NCBI RefSeq assembly: GCF_033439725.1
Contig: NW_026944383.1
Location: 5,828,001 to 5,892,000, forward strand
Length of the DNA stretch: 64,000 nucleotides
Direction of reading: 5' to 3'
From: Neurospora tetraspora
Lineage: Eukaryota; Ascomycota; Sordariomycetes; Sordariales; Sordariaceae
Part shown: piece by piece, positions 45,801 through 58,389 of the stretch
Layout: every line of letters starts with the position of its first letter
Position numbering within the stretch: position 1 is the stretch's first letter
Translations under genes and position numbers: made by a program
The notes under the pieces: model-generated
Databases searched by the model: none
Seen by the model: the letters and a program-made list of their open reading frames with translations, nothing else
Told to the model about the DNA's origin: nothing

Positions 45801-48800
45801 ATATATATTGACGAAGGTACAAAAAGTAATAAAGAAATTATAATTCGCAAAATAACTTTTAATATCCCGTTTTACGGATTTAATAAACTTAATAATATCG
45901 ACTCTATTCTTTCCGAAGTAAGTATTAATATTCATAATACTAATCCCGAATTTACCTAACAAATTAAAAGCTTCTTAAATAAATACGTTAACGTTTTTAA
46001 AAATAGGAGGGTATCGATTTCGTTAAAAAATAATAAAACTAATAGAGAATCGTTAGACTTTACCCTTTCGGAGCTAAGGATTATAAATTCTTTAATAAAG
46101 AACATAAAAAAATATACGCCTAAAGAAAAATATTTTTTATATTGTAACCTACGCCTATTGTATACCCTATATTTATTATTTAATAGAAAATTAATAGGAT
46201 TAATAAAGGTCGTACTATTATTAACCTCCAATTACGAAATAATATTATTATCCCGAATATATATCCATTACCCGATTAAAAGGATATTATTAATATAATA
46301 ATCGGTAAAGAATTCTTCTCTATCTTCGACGCCGCTAGATCCTTCTACTAATTACCTATTTTATTTATTATTATAATTATATAATAATAATCAATCTTCG
46401 AAGTCTTAAATAATTTAATATTATTCTTATAAATTTTAAAAATTCTCCCACTTTCGTACAATAGTTTATAGACCAATTATCTTTTAATTATTATTCATTT
46501 ATATAAATATATATTAATAATATTATTATTTATAGTACAATTAAAAAAAAGTATTTAAAATATTTGATTATTATTATAAATTTATTTAATAAATATTATA
46601 AATTTATTAACGCTAATAAATCTTTCACCGCCTTCCCGTTTATTTAATTATTTAATAATATTATCGACGGCGAAGTTTTTTCGCATATAGAAGATCGAAT
46701 TAATGCGTTCTAAAAATTTAATTTTCTAAATATTTTGAATTCTTTAGAAACTTACTTCGGTATAGCTAGCTAATTGTATAAAGGTATACCCTAATTCGTA
46801 ATTAAAGAAGAATTATTAAATAAAAATAAAATTAAATTATTAAAATAAGTACGAGAATTGGAAGATTTATAATTAAGAATAATAAAATACGTTCGGAAAA
46901 CTTATACTTCTAAAGTTAAATTCGAACTGACTAAAGAAAAATTAACAGTTTTTCGTAGTATATAAGAGAATTTATACAATTAACCATATTTATTTTACTA
47001 CGTTAAAAACGAAATATTATTTATATTTAAATTATTTTATCGTGAAGCGCTTGCTGGCTAGCTAGCTAGCATAGAAGTAGCAGTTCAAAATAAATACTAG
47101 TAAAAGTATTTACAGGGTTTACATTTTTTAATTTAAATACGTATAAGATAGCGAATTTATTTTTAATATAAATAAGATTCCCCTAACTGTAATCAAACTA
47201 ATTTACTTCCTATTAAAATTAATTACTCCGGCCGAAAACAAATACAACTCTACGGAAACCAAAATTATAACAATTATTAAGCCTTACGAAATTGATATAA
47301 AATAATGTAATCTAACGAATATTACGTAAATATTATTACCGATTACGCTCTAACCGTAAATATTATTAAATATATTTTTTAATATACTATAAATTTAGCT
47401 AAAATTAATCCCAAATTTACTAACGCTACTAATTAGGCTTCCTAATTTAATATAAATATTTTCTATATTCTAAACCTACTAAATACTATTCTTAATATAT
47501 TATTAAAGTTACCGATTATTAAACCTACTAATAAAAATAATACTTCTAATCAATTTACCAATATTTAATATTATTTTACTTATTTAAAAGAAATTAACGC
47601 TTTTATTTTTATATATACGGAGGTTTCTTAAAACACCCGCACTATAATTCCTATTATTTCCTCTATTTTTCGCTAACAATTAATCGAAACCTACCCTTCC
47701 GACTTCAAATACAGTAAAATCCTTTAATTAATTACCAATACTAACTCTCCGAAGTATATTTATATACGCTAATCCAATAAGCGTCCTAATTTGCCCGTTA
47801 ATCCTTACCTCTTTAAAAACAACTTCCTATATTATATAAACTATTAAAATAAACATCGCCTCTATATCCTTCCCTTCTACGTATAAAAAATCCTATAATT
47901 CGTATATAATAAAAAATACTATTTTAATATTAGTAGGAAAATAAACGACCTATTTTACTTTTATATACATTAAAAATATAAATAGTTCGGGAATACATTA
48001 AATATTGCAAAATATACGGATAGAATTAACGCAATCGTTAAGTAGTTCCTAATAAATTTATATTAACTCAGAGTTTTCCTAAATTATATTATACTATTAG
48101 AATAAATTGTATAATAAATATACTAATATTTCTATTAATTAATACAATATAGAATATCGCCGGCTTTAATAAATTTAATACTATATACTCCGTAACCTAC
48201 AAATTTAATAAAACAGAATTTTTATTAATAGGATATTCTACTTACAGCGTACGAAAATAAATTACCATTCCGTTATAAACTTAATAATAGTATAATTAAG
48301 GTTTACTAGTCGCTATAATTAGCGATCGTAACTTAAAATTTATTTCTACTATTTAGCGCGGCAATTGTAAAGTATTAGCGGTAAATTTATTATTCTTAAT
48401 AGCCTATTATACCTAAATAAATAATTAATCCGAATATATTAATTAAACAACGGAAATAATAATTCGTATATAGTACGCTACTAATATCTAGGTATAACCG
48501 TTTATATTAGTGGTACTTTAATATAACTTCAATAATACTATCCAAACTACCATCGGTATATTTCCAAACGAATTAATTTATAATTTGAAACTTAAATCCA
48601 TAATTACCCTATTAATCCCGGATATAAAAGAAGTAACTACGGTAGAATCTTTAACGTTAATATATTAAGAATTCTAATTAAAAGCCGCCGAATTTATTAA
48701 GAAAATAAATATAGCCGCTAAAGTAAAATATAATATGAAGTACTCTCTAATATCGTTTAAAGTTAGAAATAAAGTTTATCTTCGCTTCGGTAAAGGCTAT

Positions 48801-49310
48801 TATCTATTAGGTAGTCCGAAGAATAAATAGTTAATAAAATGAATAAGTCTTTATGAAATTTTAAAAAAGGTTAGCCCTTTAACTTATAAGCTTAACTTGC
48901 CTTCTTTATAACGTACCTATTTAATAATTTCTATTACATACTTGTAAAAACTAATTTAAAATCCTAATCCGTTCGGGAATGAAGTTCTGCCTCCCTAATT
49001 TATTAAAATTAATAATTAAGAAGAATAAGAAATCGAAAATTTAATAATTAAAAATTAAAAACCGAAGGATATTAAATATTTCATTAAATAGGTTGGATAT
49101 TAAGATAAGGATAATATATAGGAATTACGTTCCGAATTAATAAGAAATTCTAAAAAAAAAAGTCGAAGAATTTAACGTTAAACAACCGTTGAAATTACCG
49201 TTCCAGAGTACTCAAAGGAAAGTAATTTAGTATTTAATTTACAAATCGGGCCGCACCTAATTAACCTTGACGTTTAAAATAATAATATTTTTAATAAAAA
49301 GGGGAGAAAA
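42810..49310 (+). pseudogene. RIP-ruined Gypsy/chromovirus-type pol remnants
   Basis: AT-rich DNA with stops in all frames, but + strand protein traces survive. Near 46240-46370 IIIPNIYPLPD, then EFFSIFDAARSFYQLPI, match the reverse transcriptase of fungal Gypsy elements (PLP... FDAAS/RFFYQ). Near 48790-48910 GKGYYLLGSPKNK and SPLTYKLNLPS match the end of Gypsy integrase. At about 49070-49140 comes DIKYFIK-stop-VGY, then DKDNI-stop-ELRSELI; the two stops stand where a chromodomain has the Trp codons of KWxGY and TWEP (TGG to TAG, a RIP change). The order RT, integrase, chromodomain identifies a Gypsy chromovirus. A purine-rich tract at about 49295-49310 may be its polypurine tract. Which LTRs belong to it is not settled. 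Confidence 0.65.
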
Positions 49311-51857
49311 AAGGCCAAGACTATTTAATATAAGAATTTAGAAATATTTTCCTTCTATTATTTTACTTTTTAATTTCAATTTTACTCTTTTTCCTATCAT
49401 CTTCGTAAATAACTTATTAAAATTAATAAGACTTCGTATTTCTAAATTCGAAATCGTAGTAAAACTATTAAACCAATACCGTCGACTTATAATATATTAG
49501 GTATGGTAGGCATTTCTTTCGTTTGTTGTTTTATCCTAAATAGGCAATTTTAATACGAGCACTTAAGGCTGCTAAAATTAAATAATTATAATTATATAAA
49601 GCAATAAAGTAAACGTAATACCCGGTAGGTAATTAGAAAGAGTATAAATTTAAATAGAGTCGAAGGTTCTTAGTACGTATGTAACTCTTTTAATTTATTT
49701 AAAACCTTCCTTCTTTCTTAGAACCTTTTATTTATTCTATTTTTAACCTTTATAAATAGCCCTATCCTTATAATTACCCAATTTTATAATTATATTTATT
49801 ATTTATTATACTTATTAATTAATCATCTTATATTATTTCGCCTTCAATTTCACTTTTATAATAGAATACGATATTAAAATAATTACCCTATAATTCAATT
49901 ACTCTTATATTAAAATTATTAATCAGATCGTTTAAAATAATAATCCGAATAGCGAATTAAAAACGTTAAATAGCGACCTCTATTCAACTATATTAGTAAT
50001 AGAATTAAATAATTATTTCCTTATTTTTACTAATTTAATTCTATACTTTAACCGCCTTTATAAAAAGGGCGTCGAAGATAATATTATTACGATAAGCGAT
50101 TAAACCCTCGCAACCTTCTTTAATTATATTCGCTTTCAATATATATTTAATTATATTAATAATATAAGCGTCGTTTCGAATGATTTCAATCCTTACACCC
50201 GTCTTCCCTTACGCAACAAAATTTACGCCCTTCACAATATTATAATTAAAAATACTAAAATCAATAAAGAAATTACCCATTATCAAATACCTCCTATAAT
50301 AATCTAATATTTATTTATACATTACAATAATCGCTTTCCCTCCATTCTTTATAATACTATTAAACGTATTAGTATTTAAATTAATTTAGATTAAATAATA
50401 TTATATACTATCAGCAACTTTAATTATTATACTATAGTAATTTTTATATTATAGTATATAATTCCTCTACATTATCTACTTTTACCCAAATTAATATAAT
50501 CTCCTATATTTACAAGAGTATAGTCTTTTAACGATTTTAATACAACGAGGTCCTATTAACTATTCATATTATTAACAACCGTCTTAATAATAATATCAAT
50601 CTTCCTATATAACCTATTTATTCTATCGGTCGCGTAATTAATTTTAACGATTTCGAATTTTACAATATATAAAAATACCGTTAATTCAATTACTTTATTA
50701 AATACAAATATAATACTTTTTATAATTCTATAATTTTAACTAATATTATAAATATTAAACCTTCCCTAATTTATAAAAATCCGCGTAAGCCCTTCGCTAA
50801 CGCTACTAAAGTTCGTGCCCGTACAGGAAAGATTACCGAAGAGAATTCGGTCGGTAAAATCTACCTAATTAAAAATATAATAATTTTCATATTTAATAAA
50901 AATTATAAAACACTCAACCTTATAATAGATACGGATTTCTAAAAATTGCGTAATAAAATTAATATCATTATTTAAAATTACTATAATAAAGTTAAGAAAT
51001 ACGAAAGTAAATTTACTAACCTATAAGCTTTCTCTTAAATCGTATTATACTATAATATAAAAATAATTTTTAAAAAAACTATTAAGTTACGCGATGATAA
51101 TAACCCTATATTCATCAATTACATCCCTTCCTACGCTCAACTACTCGCCCTCTAATATTATAATTACAAAAGTAATTTCAACGAACAAATTAGTAATTTT
51201 TTAGTACGCTTAAGATATTTATACCGTATATAAATTAATATAATCAAAAATAAATATATTATTAATACTATTATTAATATTCCTATTAGATCTACTAATT
51301 ATATTAATAATCCTATTAAATTTAAATAGACCTTATCTTTTCTATAGGATAACTTAGTTAATTCCAACTGCTACTAATCAATTATAGTAGAGGAATTACG
51401 TAATAAAATAGCTAAAAAATATTAAAAAAATAAAGGAAATACAAATTTAATACGTTTAATATTAAACTTCTATTTCTTATAGCCTTTGATTAAACATATT
51501 ACCGACTCTTATATTACCTTACTCTATTCGCTCCAATATATTACCGTATATCGTTCGGTCTAATATAATATCCGCCTAATCTACCTCCCGCTTTAATACT
51601 TTACCTAGAATCCGCTCGCTTTATTATTAAGTACCAGAAATTTAACGGACTAAAGAAGATTCCCCTTCTACTAATCGTAAACGTTCTCGTCATAAGAGTA
51701 ATACTTTCTTATACTTTAACGAAAATTATTATAGACTTAAAGAGGATTATAATACCTATTAATAACGGATAATATAATTATTATATAATATTCTTAAAAG
51801 GTTTAGTTACGAAGATTAAATATTATAATAATAATTTTAATAAATATATAGTATTCT
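49311..51857. other. RIP-mutated repetitive DNA, identity unresolved
   Basis: 2.5 kb of AT-rich sequence with dense stops. Fragments around 49.9-51.8 kb look like former coding DNA on the + strand (SPSTNRKRSRHKSNTF near 51,650), possibly a gag tail. I could not find a second LTR pair. Confidence 0.4.
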
Positions 51858-51862
51858 TCTAT
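51858..51862 (+). repeat. Target-site duplication of the solo LTR, left copy
   Basis: TCTAT, repeated at 52314-52318. Confidence 0.88.
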
Positions 51863-52313
51863 TGTGACGAACGGCAGTCTGATCGGCCTAAATGAGATAG
51901 CTGAAGGAAGTAAACTATCAGGTGCAGTTCGGTAAAGCCAAAAGGTTCACAACAAGTATCGTTATACGTGTCTCTGATGACGATGGTCTATTGACTACTG
52001 TCGAACTATCTGACAATCTGAGTTCTCCAGTCGTCCCTTTATACTCTGGTGATTCTAGTTACATGTGTCTGGCTCATTGATCGTGAACTGGCTCATTGAT
52101 CGTGAACTGGCTCATGGGCCTTCAGATGTCTCATGAGCTTCTTCTCGGCTCATGAGCTCTTGACTGTCTCATGAGCCTGTCTTGGCAGATGTGAGCCCTC
52201 CTTGCTCCGATCCTGGCTCTTATTCCTAGGAAGGTTACACCACCCAGCCTTCACGTGGCTGTTGTGTTCCCGGTAGCTTGGTTGGCCCGTGTCATCGCTT
52301 AAAGTTCGTAACA
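51863..52313. mobile_element. Unmutated solo LTR
   Basis: 451 bp of normal GC content in the middle of RIP-mutated DNA. It starts TGTGACGAAC and ends GTTCGTAACA, near-perfect inverted ends of TG...CA type, and is bounded by TCTAT duplications. No internal coding region or second LTR is present, so it is what remains after LTR-LTR recombination of a full element. It contains two tandem copies of TGGCTCATTGATCGTGAAC and several CTCATGAGC palindromes. It does not match the LTRs of elements 1-3. Confidence 0.88.
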
Positions 52314-52318
52314 TCTAT
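52314..52318 (+). repeat. Target-site duplication of the solo LTR, right copy
   Basis: TCTAT. Confidence 0.88.
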
Positions 52319-52496
52319 AAAGGATATAGATGCAGTTTAATATTAGATTTAATACTTATAATAATCAAATTTACTAGGATAGATATTAAATAATAAATAA
52401 TATTAAAAAAAATAGCGATAGTCTTTATAGTCTATTTATATTTAGCAGTCTCATTAATAAATAGTAAGTACTCTTCTCCTTCTTTAGAAGGGGAGA

Positions 52497-52852
52497 TATG
52501 AGGAAATATTCTAAACAATACTTAAATATTTCCACCTTATCATAATATATATTAAATTAGGTATAGGCATACTTATTTAAATATATTACAATATATAAGA
52601 ATACTTACCCCATCAGTCTCTATTAAAATTAATAGATTAATCAATTATTATTTCATAACCTATTATCTATCTTATTCACGCTCTATAAAATCGTATATAA
52701 AGTTCTAAATTAAAGCTCTTGACAATTATTATCTTCGCTTCCTTTAATAAAATTATCGCTCATCATTACGCATTATTACTCTATCCAACAACTAATTACT
52801 TACTCTCTCATTCTCTGTCAGCATCACTTGTGAAGCACGTCTTCGCGTAATA
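52497..52852 (+). repeat. 3' LTR of element 2
   Basis: 356 bp. The left end is heavily mutated (TATGAGGAAATATTC against TGTCAGGAGATATTC in the 5' LTR); the right end is nearly unmutated. Confidence 0.85.
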
Positions 52853-52857
52853 TAAAG
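52853..52857 (+). repeat. Target-site duplication of element 2, right copy
   Basis: TAAAG, matching 35502-35506. Confidence 0.85.
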
Positions 52858-55800
52858 CTCTTAAAAAATTCGTTAGTAATAACTAGGACTTTAGTAACTA
52901 GCTACTTAAGGGAGGACCTATAATTTAGAAGGTTTTATTTCTGAAGCTGGAAGATTTCTTCCTTACTAAATAAGTAAAGGACCGCCTTCTAACAGTAAAC
53001 AAGGAGCTTATCAAATTCAATAGAGGAATCCGGGTTAAGAAGGCCGTAATTATAACCGTAATAACCATTACTATTACAGCTACTTATACGAACGGTATTA
53101 TTATTAAAATTATTATTACTACCTAACTCTAAAAAGAAGCCGCCAGCGGCGCTAACGAAGATAATAAGGAAGGAAATTTGGGAAAAGAAGAGGAAGAGGA
53201 GAATAATAAATACTATACCGAATAGGATATTAAAGAAGATATAATTATTAACTCCTCTACCGACCTAATAATTACCGTGAAAATAACGTATAATTAAATT
53301 AATAATACGTACAACGTTCGCTATAAATATTAGAAAGACTTTAATAACGCTAATACCCGAATTTGTAATTAAATAAGTACTTATATTCCCGCCTACTATA
53401 CCGATACTTTATTTAAATAGAATAAATCTACCTACAATTAGCTTAAAGAAATTAAGAATTAAATTAATCATCGACCTATCGACCAAATTATTAAAATTCG
53501 TCGAAATTATTAAACCTTTATTAAAGAAACTATAAAGAAGTAACCTAAAGACTTCGAAAAGTAATTATCTGACTAAAAGATCCTTATTATAAATAGGAAG
53601 AAATTCGGAATTAATAAAATAACTTCCCCTACTTTATAATTCACCGACTTTATCAATATAGTCCGTAAATATAACCTTATTTAAATTAATAACTCTTAGA
53701 AGTTTAATAATAAATTCGAAGGAATATCCTTAAAATATAAAAACGTATCCATTAATTTTCAAGTAGTTAATATATTAAAACGTACTATATTATTAACTAA
53801 TTCTAAAAAGGTTATAATTCGTAGCGCCTAAAATATTAACCGCTCTAATTCATAAAAATTCGTATTTAATAGAAAGGACGCTCCTAATTCTAATTATATA
53901 AAAAAAGCGGAAGGTAAACGCAAGGAAAAAACGTAGTGCGGATAAAAATATAAAAGATTCTTTATGGCCAAAAAAAAAAGGAGGCACTATACCGCTTTAT
54001 AAAATTTACGAGCGAAGGCTTTACTTAATAACGTACTATTAATATTTAATATTCAAAATTAAAAATTATCTAAAATAAAAATTAAACGGCCATATTCAGA
54101 AATTTATTAATAAGAATTTCAAAAAATATTCCGAAATTAATAAAAAAATTAAAAAGGTTAGGAATTAAATACGGGACTACTTTATTACCTCTACGCAAAC
54201 TATTACTTCGAAAATTTAAAGGAGACGAAAAATCGGTACTTACAATTTAATATTTCTTATTAAAGAAAATACTTTCAACGTAAATGGTAATAAAAGTAAT
54301 ACTTACTTACTTGAAAATTTTATAATCTTCAATGCCGGTGTTTTTATTTATATTTTCAACGAAATTAATTATTTCTCTTCATTTCGAATAGCGTTCCTAA
54401 AGGGCTACATTTAAATTAATAAATTTCAAATACTTATTGAAGGCTTTAGGACTATTAACGTAAAAATATAAAGAAAGAGGGGAATTTTAAAATTATAGTT
54501 AAAAGAAGTAACTTTCTACTTTAATTTTATTATAAATTTTATATTACTACGCCTACTTTAAAAGTAAAGTCTTTATTAGGATTATAAACCCCCTAGCAAT
54601 TGCTTCCGTCGGTTAAATAGTTTACTCTTTTATTTCCTTCAAAAAATCCATTACTAAACAGTCCTTGAATACTTACCCCTCTCCTTTAACCGCACTACCT
54701 TCTTTATTCGTCGAAATCGCTTTAATTCCTTTACCGGCCGTCGCGTATATAAAATGCCCACCAAATTTTAATATAAACGATTCAATTATTACAATCCTTA
54801 AATCCTTAAATACTTTTATAACGTTAAAGGCGCTAAATTTAAAAGGCCCGCTACTTATTAATATAATATATATAATGTTTTCAAAATTAAATAACAAATT
54901 GAACGAAAATTACAAAATAGAGGGTTTAGCCTAGGAGAATATTTCGCCATCGATTTTTTCGAATATAACATAGGGAAAGGTGGCCTTAAATATATTATAC
55001 TTATTACTTATTAATAGATTAGATTCGTTTAAAATATTTATATAACGAACCAAATAATTAAAACTATTACTAAAAAAGCCCTTTCAATTATCGATATAGT
55101 TAGTTACCAGTATAATATTGAAATTAAATACGTCGAATATAATAACGAATCTAATAATTAATATATTAAAAATAAATTAATTATACGCTTTATTATTTTC
55201 GAACCCTTAATACCTAATATTTAAATTTAAAACGGCGGTATTAAGCGCTTAAGGGGTATAATTAAAAAAAAGGCGCATATAATAATAAATAGCGCTAAAC
55301 TCCCCTATAACCTCTAATTTTAAATAGTTTTAGCCTCGGTCTACCTTACTAATTAATTACTCAAATGTTTCTATAATTAGAAATTACTATACGAGCGGTT
55401 TTATACCTTTATAACCTATTATAAAAGGGTATAAACCGAACCCCATAAGCCTAACTTCAATTACTTATATATTTACGGCTATAAAATATATACAATAATA
55501 GGCACCATATAAAAAAAGAATAACGGCGTAAAAAGCGTTAATTAAAGGCCTAAATTAAATTCCTTATTAATTACACTACCTCCTCTATTTGTTAAATTTA
55601 AAACCCGTAAACCAACTGTATCGTTTATACTCATAATATATTCTTTAATGAAGATTCAATTTATTTAAGGAACCCTAATAATTTTAAAGAAGGATTAAAA
55701 CTAATTAGCGACAAAATTATCAATTTATTTAATTAAATTAATTAACCTCCTTAACTATTTATATAATATTTTAAACCCTTTAACACAACCTAAAATATAG

Positions 55801-57851
55801 AAAATAACAGTCTTACCTCTTTCTTACCGTTACTCCTCAATAACGAACTTTAAGAAAATAATAATAAAATTATTTCGAAACTAATATAACTTACTACTTA
55901 AAATAAAATATTTATCGACTTTATATTTAATTACCCTACCCTATAAAATATATTACTAACTATTCTTATTACCGGCCTTATAATAAATTTTCTAAAATTT
56001 ATTTCCTTCCCAATCTTCGAATTATAAGAAGCCGCATTCAATATTAAAAAACTTATTTAATTAATTAGGTAGCGGCAAAGCAAAATGATTATAAAGGTAG
56101 AAATCAACTACCTGATTTCTAAAGGTAATAAATTAAATTTTATTAAACATCAAAATTTCCTTCTAATCCCAAAGACTTACTACAATTTTAAATATTACAA
56201 TTTAAGTAATCTCTTTAAGTAAATATAGGAAATATATTTTAATAACTATAAAGAAATAAGATTATAGGTTAAAATCAATAAAAACGTTCCCTATACTAAA
56301 GGTTTTTAAATTCTTAATTACATATAAATATACATATATAAATTTAATAAATATAGTCGTTTATTAAAAGTAAAAACTCGTTTTATAATTAAAGGAAACT
56401 AATAATATAATTACAATAAAGAAACGTATACCTCTACGTTAACTAATCGTTTATTTCGGTTAATTATCACTTACGCTACTAAATTCGATTTCGATTTATT
56501 CAATACAATATAGTAAATACCTTCGTTAATACTTACTTCAATAAAGAAATTTATATATATATACCTCCTAATTATTAAAAATATAATACTATTTTTAAAA
56601 TCCTTAAAGCCTTCTATAATCTCCGACGAACTTCCTTACTATAGTAACGAAAATTCAATAGGACTTTCGAAAACCTAAGGTTCAAACCATTATTTAAAGA
56701 CCTATATATCCTCAAACGCAATAAAATCCTAATTCTCTACTATATTAACAACATTATTTTCGCCTTCGATAAATTATAATATGATAAAATTACCTACGTT
56801 ACGAAGAAATTAGAAGAAAAGTATAAATTTATTAATAATAATAACCTTTAATAATTTTTAATAATCGAAATTATTCGAAACAGAAAGGTAAACTATATTT
56901 AATTATTCTAACAGGAATATATTTATAAAATTACTAAATTAATTAAAAATCCCTACACTTTCGCCTTCATTCTAATAAATGACAAAAAGCTCATACTTTA
57001 TAATAGCGTAGCCTCTTTTAATAAAATCCGGGAATATTAGGTCGTTATTAACTCTATAATATACACCGCCGTAATTACCCAGCTTAATATTACCTTCGCT
57101 GCCAACTGACTAATTCACTATAATTATAATCTCAATCCTTAATATTGTAAGGCTACTAATGAAATTTTATACTACCTTTAATACTACTTCAATCTCTCTC
57201 ATTATTATAATAAATTAATAAAATTCGAAATTGCTTTAAATATATTACACGCCGATAATTCTCTAAATCGAAAGAATTCGTATAAATCTACAATTAAACT
57301 CTTTAGTAATTTAGTTTATTAGGGTATAACTAAATAAAAAACGTTATTTACTTCAATAATAAAAGTAGAATTATTATCAATTTCAAACGCTACTAAGGAA
57401 ACTATCGCTGTTATACATCTATATAAAGAAATTAATATTCCCTTTGATAAAGATATACTTATAATCGGTTATAGTAATATATAAACAATTCGTATATTAA
57501 TTATTGAAGTAGTGAAGCTAATAACTAAACTAAAGTACATTAATATCTCTGGGTACCAATCAAAATATGAAATTATAGAGGGAAGGATTGAAATTAAATA
57601 TTTAAAGACAAAGAAAATACTAGCCAATAGATTAACGAAAGTTCTAGGACAATTAGATTACAAAAGATTCCGGGAATTAATAGGAATAACGAATATACTA
57701 ATTCGTAAAGAAATAAAAATAAATAAAAAAATTCCACATAATATTCTAAAAGATATTCATAATTCGGCTAGAGAAATTAACGTACTAGAAGAGAAATTTT
57801 ATAAATAGCTTCACTTTTACCCTATTTAGAAGGTCTGCAAATAAAGGGGTA
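52858..57851 (+). pseudogene. RIP-ruined Copia gag-pol of element 1
   Basis: The interior of element 1 to the right of the nested insertion. Order of traces on the + strand: a gag-like part, the protease-like IFNAGVFIYIFN at about 54,330, then the RNase H end at 57512-57808, still open for 98 codons and including RIEIKYLKTKKILANRLTKVLGQ (a Copia-type ADGLTK ending). Stops are dense elsewhere. No functional product is possible. Confidence 0.75.
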
Positions 57852-58023
57852 TATTAAATTCAAGAGTAGTTTTAGCTATACTATATAGAGGTTAGCGCTC
57901 TAGCCACCTAATATTACCTAATTTCTGGGCATATCTAGGTTACCCCAGCACCCCCCATACCTTCTAGGCGAGTCAGTTACACACACTCTTCAATCAATCA
58001 ATTCTGCACCGTCACATCTGACA
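57852..58023 (+). repeat. 3' LTR of element 1
   Basis: 172 bp. The left end is mutated (TATTAAATTCAAG for TGTCAGATTCAAG); the right end TCTGACA is intact. The polypurine tract is at 57839-57849. Confidence 0.9.
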
Positions 58024-58028
58024 ACAAT
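58024..58028 (+). repeat. Target-site duplication of element 1, right copy
   Basis: ACAAT. Confidence 0.9.
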
Positions 58029-58389
58029 TCCTTGACCAGCTGCAACTACTGCGGCCAGGCACTCCGATTGGCGTCGCATTCGGCCCCTCCCCCGGACCGG
58101 CAACACCACATCTGACATCTTCACAAAGGCACCGGACCCCCGGCTAATATGTATAATCCCGCTAAGTCGAATACAGTATACGCGGCTGCTTGCCCTCCGA
58201 GAATGCCACCTTTTCTTAAATTCAGGGACCATTCAACAACAGTCTGAGCGCATGACTGTGAACGGACAGTTGTTGATCTTGTTATAAGCTTCATGTTTCT
58301 TGATATTGTAGACCTAGCTGAATCATCAAGCCTCTTTGCCTTCCAATATACCCCCATTGTTTTCATCCATACCCTAATCTCTGTTCAAG
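58029..58389. promoter_or_regulatory. Promoter region of the TPR-SET gene, next to the transposon nest
   Basis: 361 bp of unmutated DNA is all that separates element 1 from the ATG at 58390, so part of the original upstream region lies beyond the insertion at 35162 and left. No clear TATA box. Confidence 0.5.

Larger units (their letters stand above)
35507..52852 (+). mobile_element. Element 2: RIP-mutated LTR retrotransposon nested in element 1
   Basis: Direct LTRs of exactly 356 bp (35507-35862 and 52497-52852) flanked by TAAAG. A polypurine tract (TAGAAGGGGAGA, about 52485-52496) abuts the 3' LTR. The span is 17.3 kb, but about 5.5 kb of that is two younger insertions (37756-42804 and 51863-52313 with their duplications), leaving about 11.8 kb. 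That is long for one element, so a further RIP-ruined insertion may be hidden inside. The interior contains Gypsy-type pol remnants (42.8-49.3 kb). The left part (about 36,000-36,600) is much less mutated and holds a tRNA-like sequence. Confidence 0.85.
35168..58023 (+). mobile_element. Element 1: RIP-mutated Copia-type LTR retrotransposon, outermost
   Basis: Two direct LTRs of exactly 172 bp (35168-35339 and 57852-58023) end in the inverted repeats TGTCAGA/TCTGACA, seen intact at the two outer ends. ACAAT flanks the whole. A polypurine tract (AAATAAAGGGG, 57839-57849) stands two bases before the 3' LTR. Its own interior is only 35340-35506 plus 52858-57851, about 5.2 kb, so the empty element was about 5.5 kb. 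The RNase H end of a Copia polyprotein is still readable near 57512-57700 (RIEIKYLKTKKILANRLTK). Near 54330 IFNAGVFIYIFN is a mutated Copia protease motif (DTGASIHIFN type). The rest is AT-rich with stops, as RIP leaves it. It cannot be active. Confidence 0.9.

Noticed and set aside
43047-46231. Several 70-120 codon frames in the AT-rich block
   Set aside because: Remnants of RIP-mutated transposon DNA; rich in Asn, Ile, Lys and Tyr with stops on all sides.
57990-58232. 80-codon minus frame at the right edge of element 1
   Set aside because: Runs from host DNA into the LTR; treated only as part of the empty-site observation.
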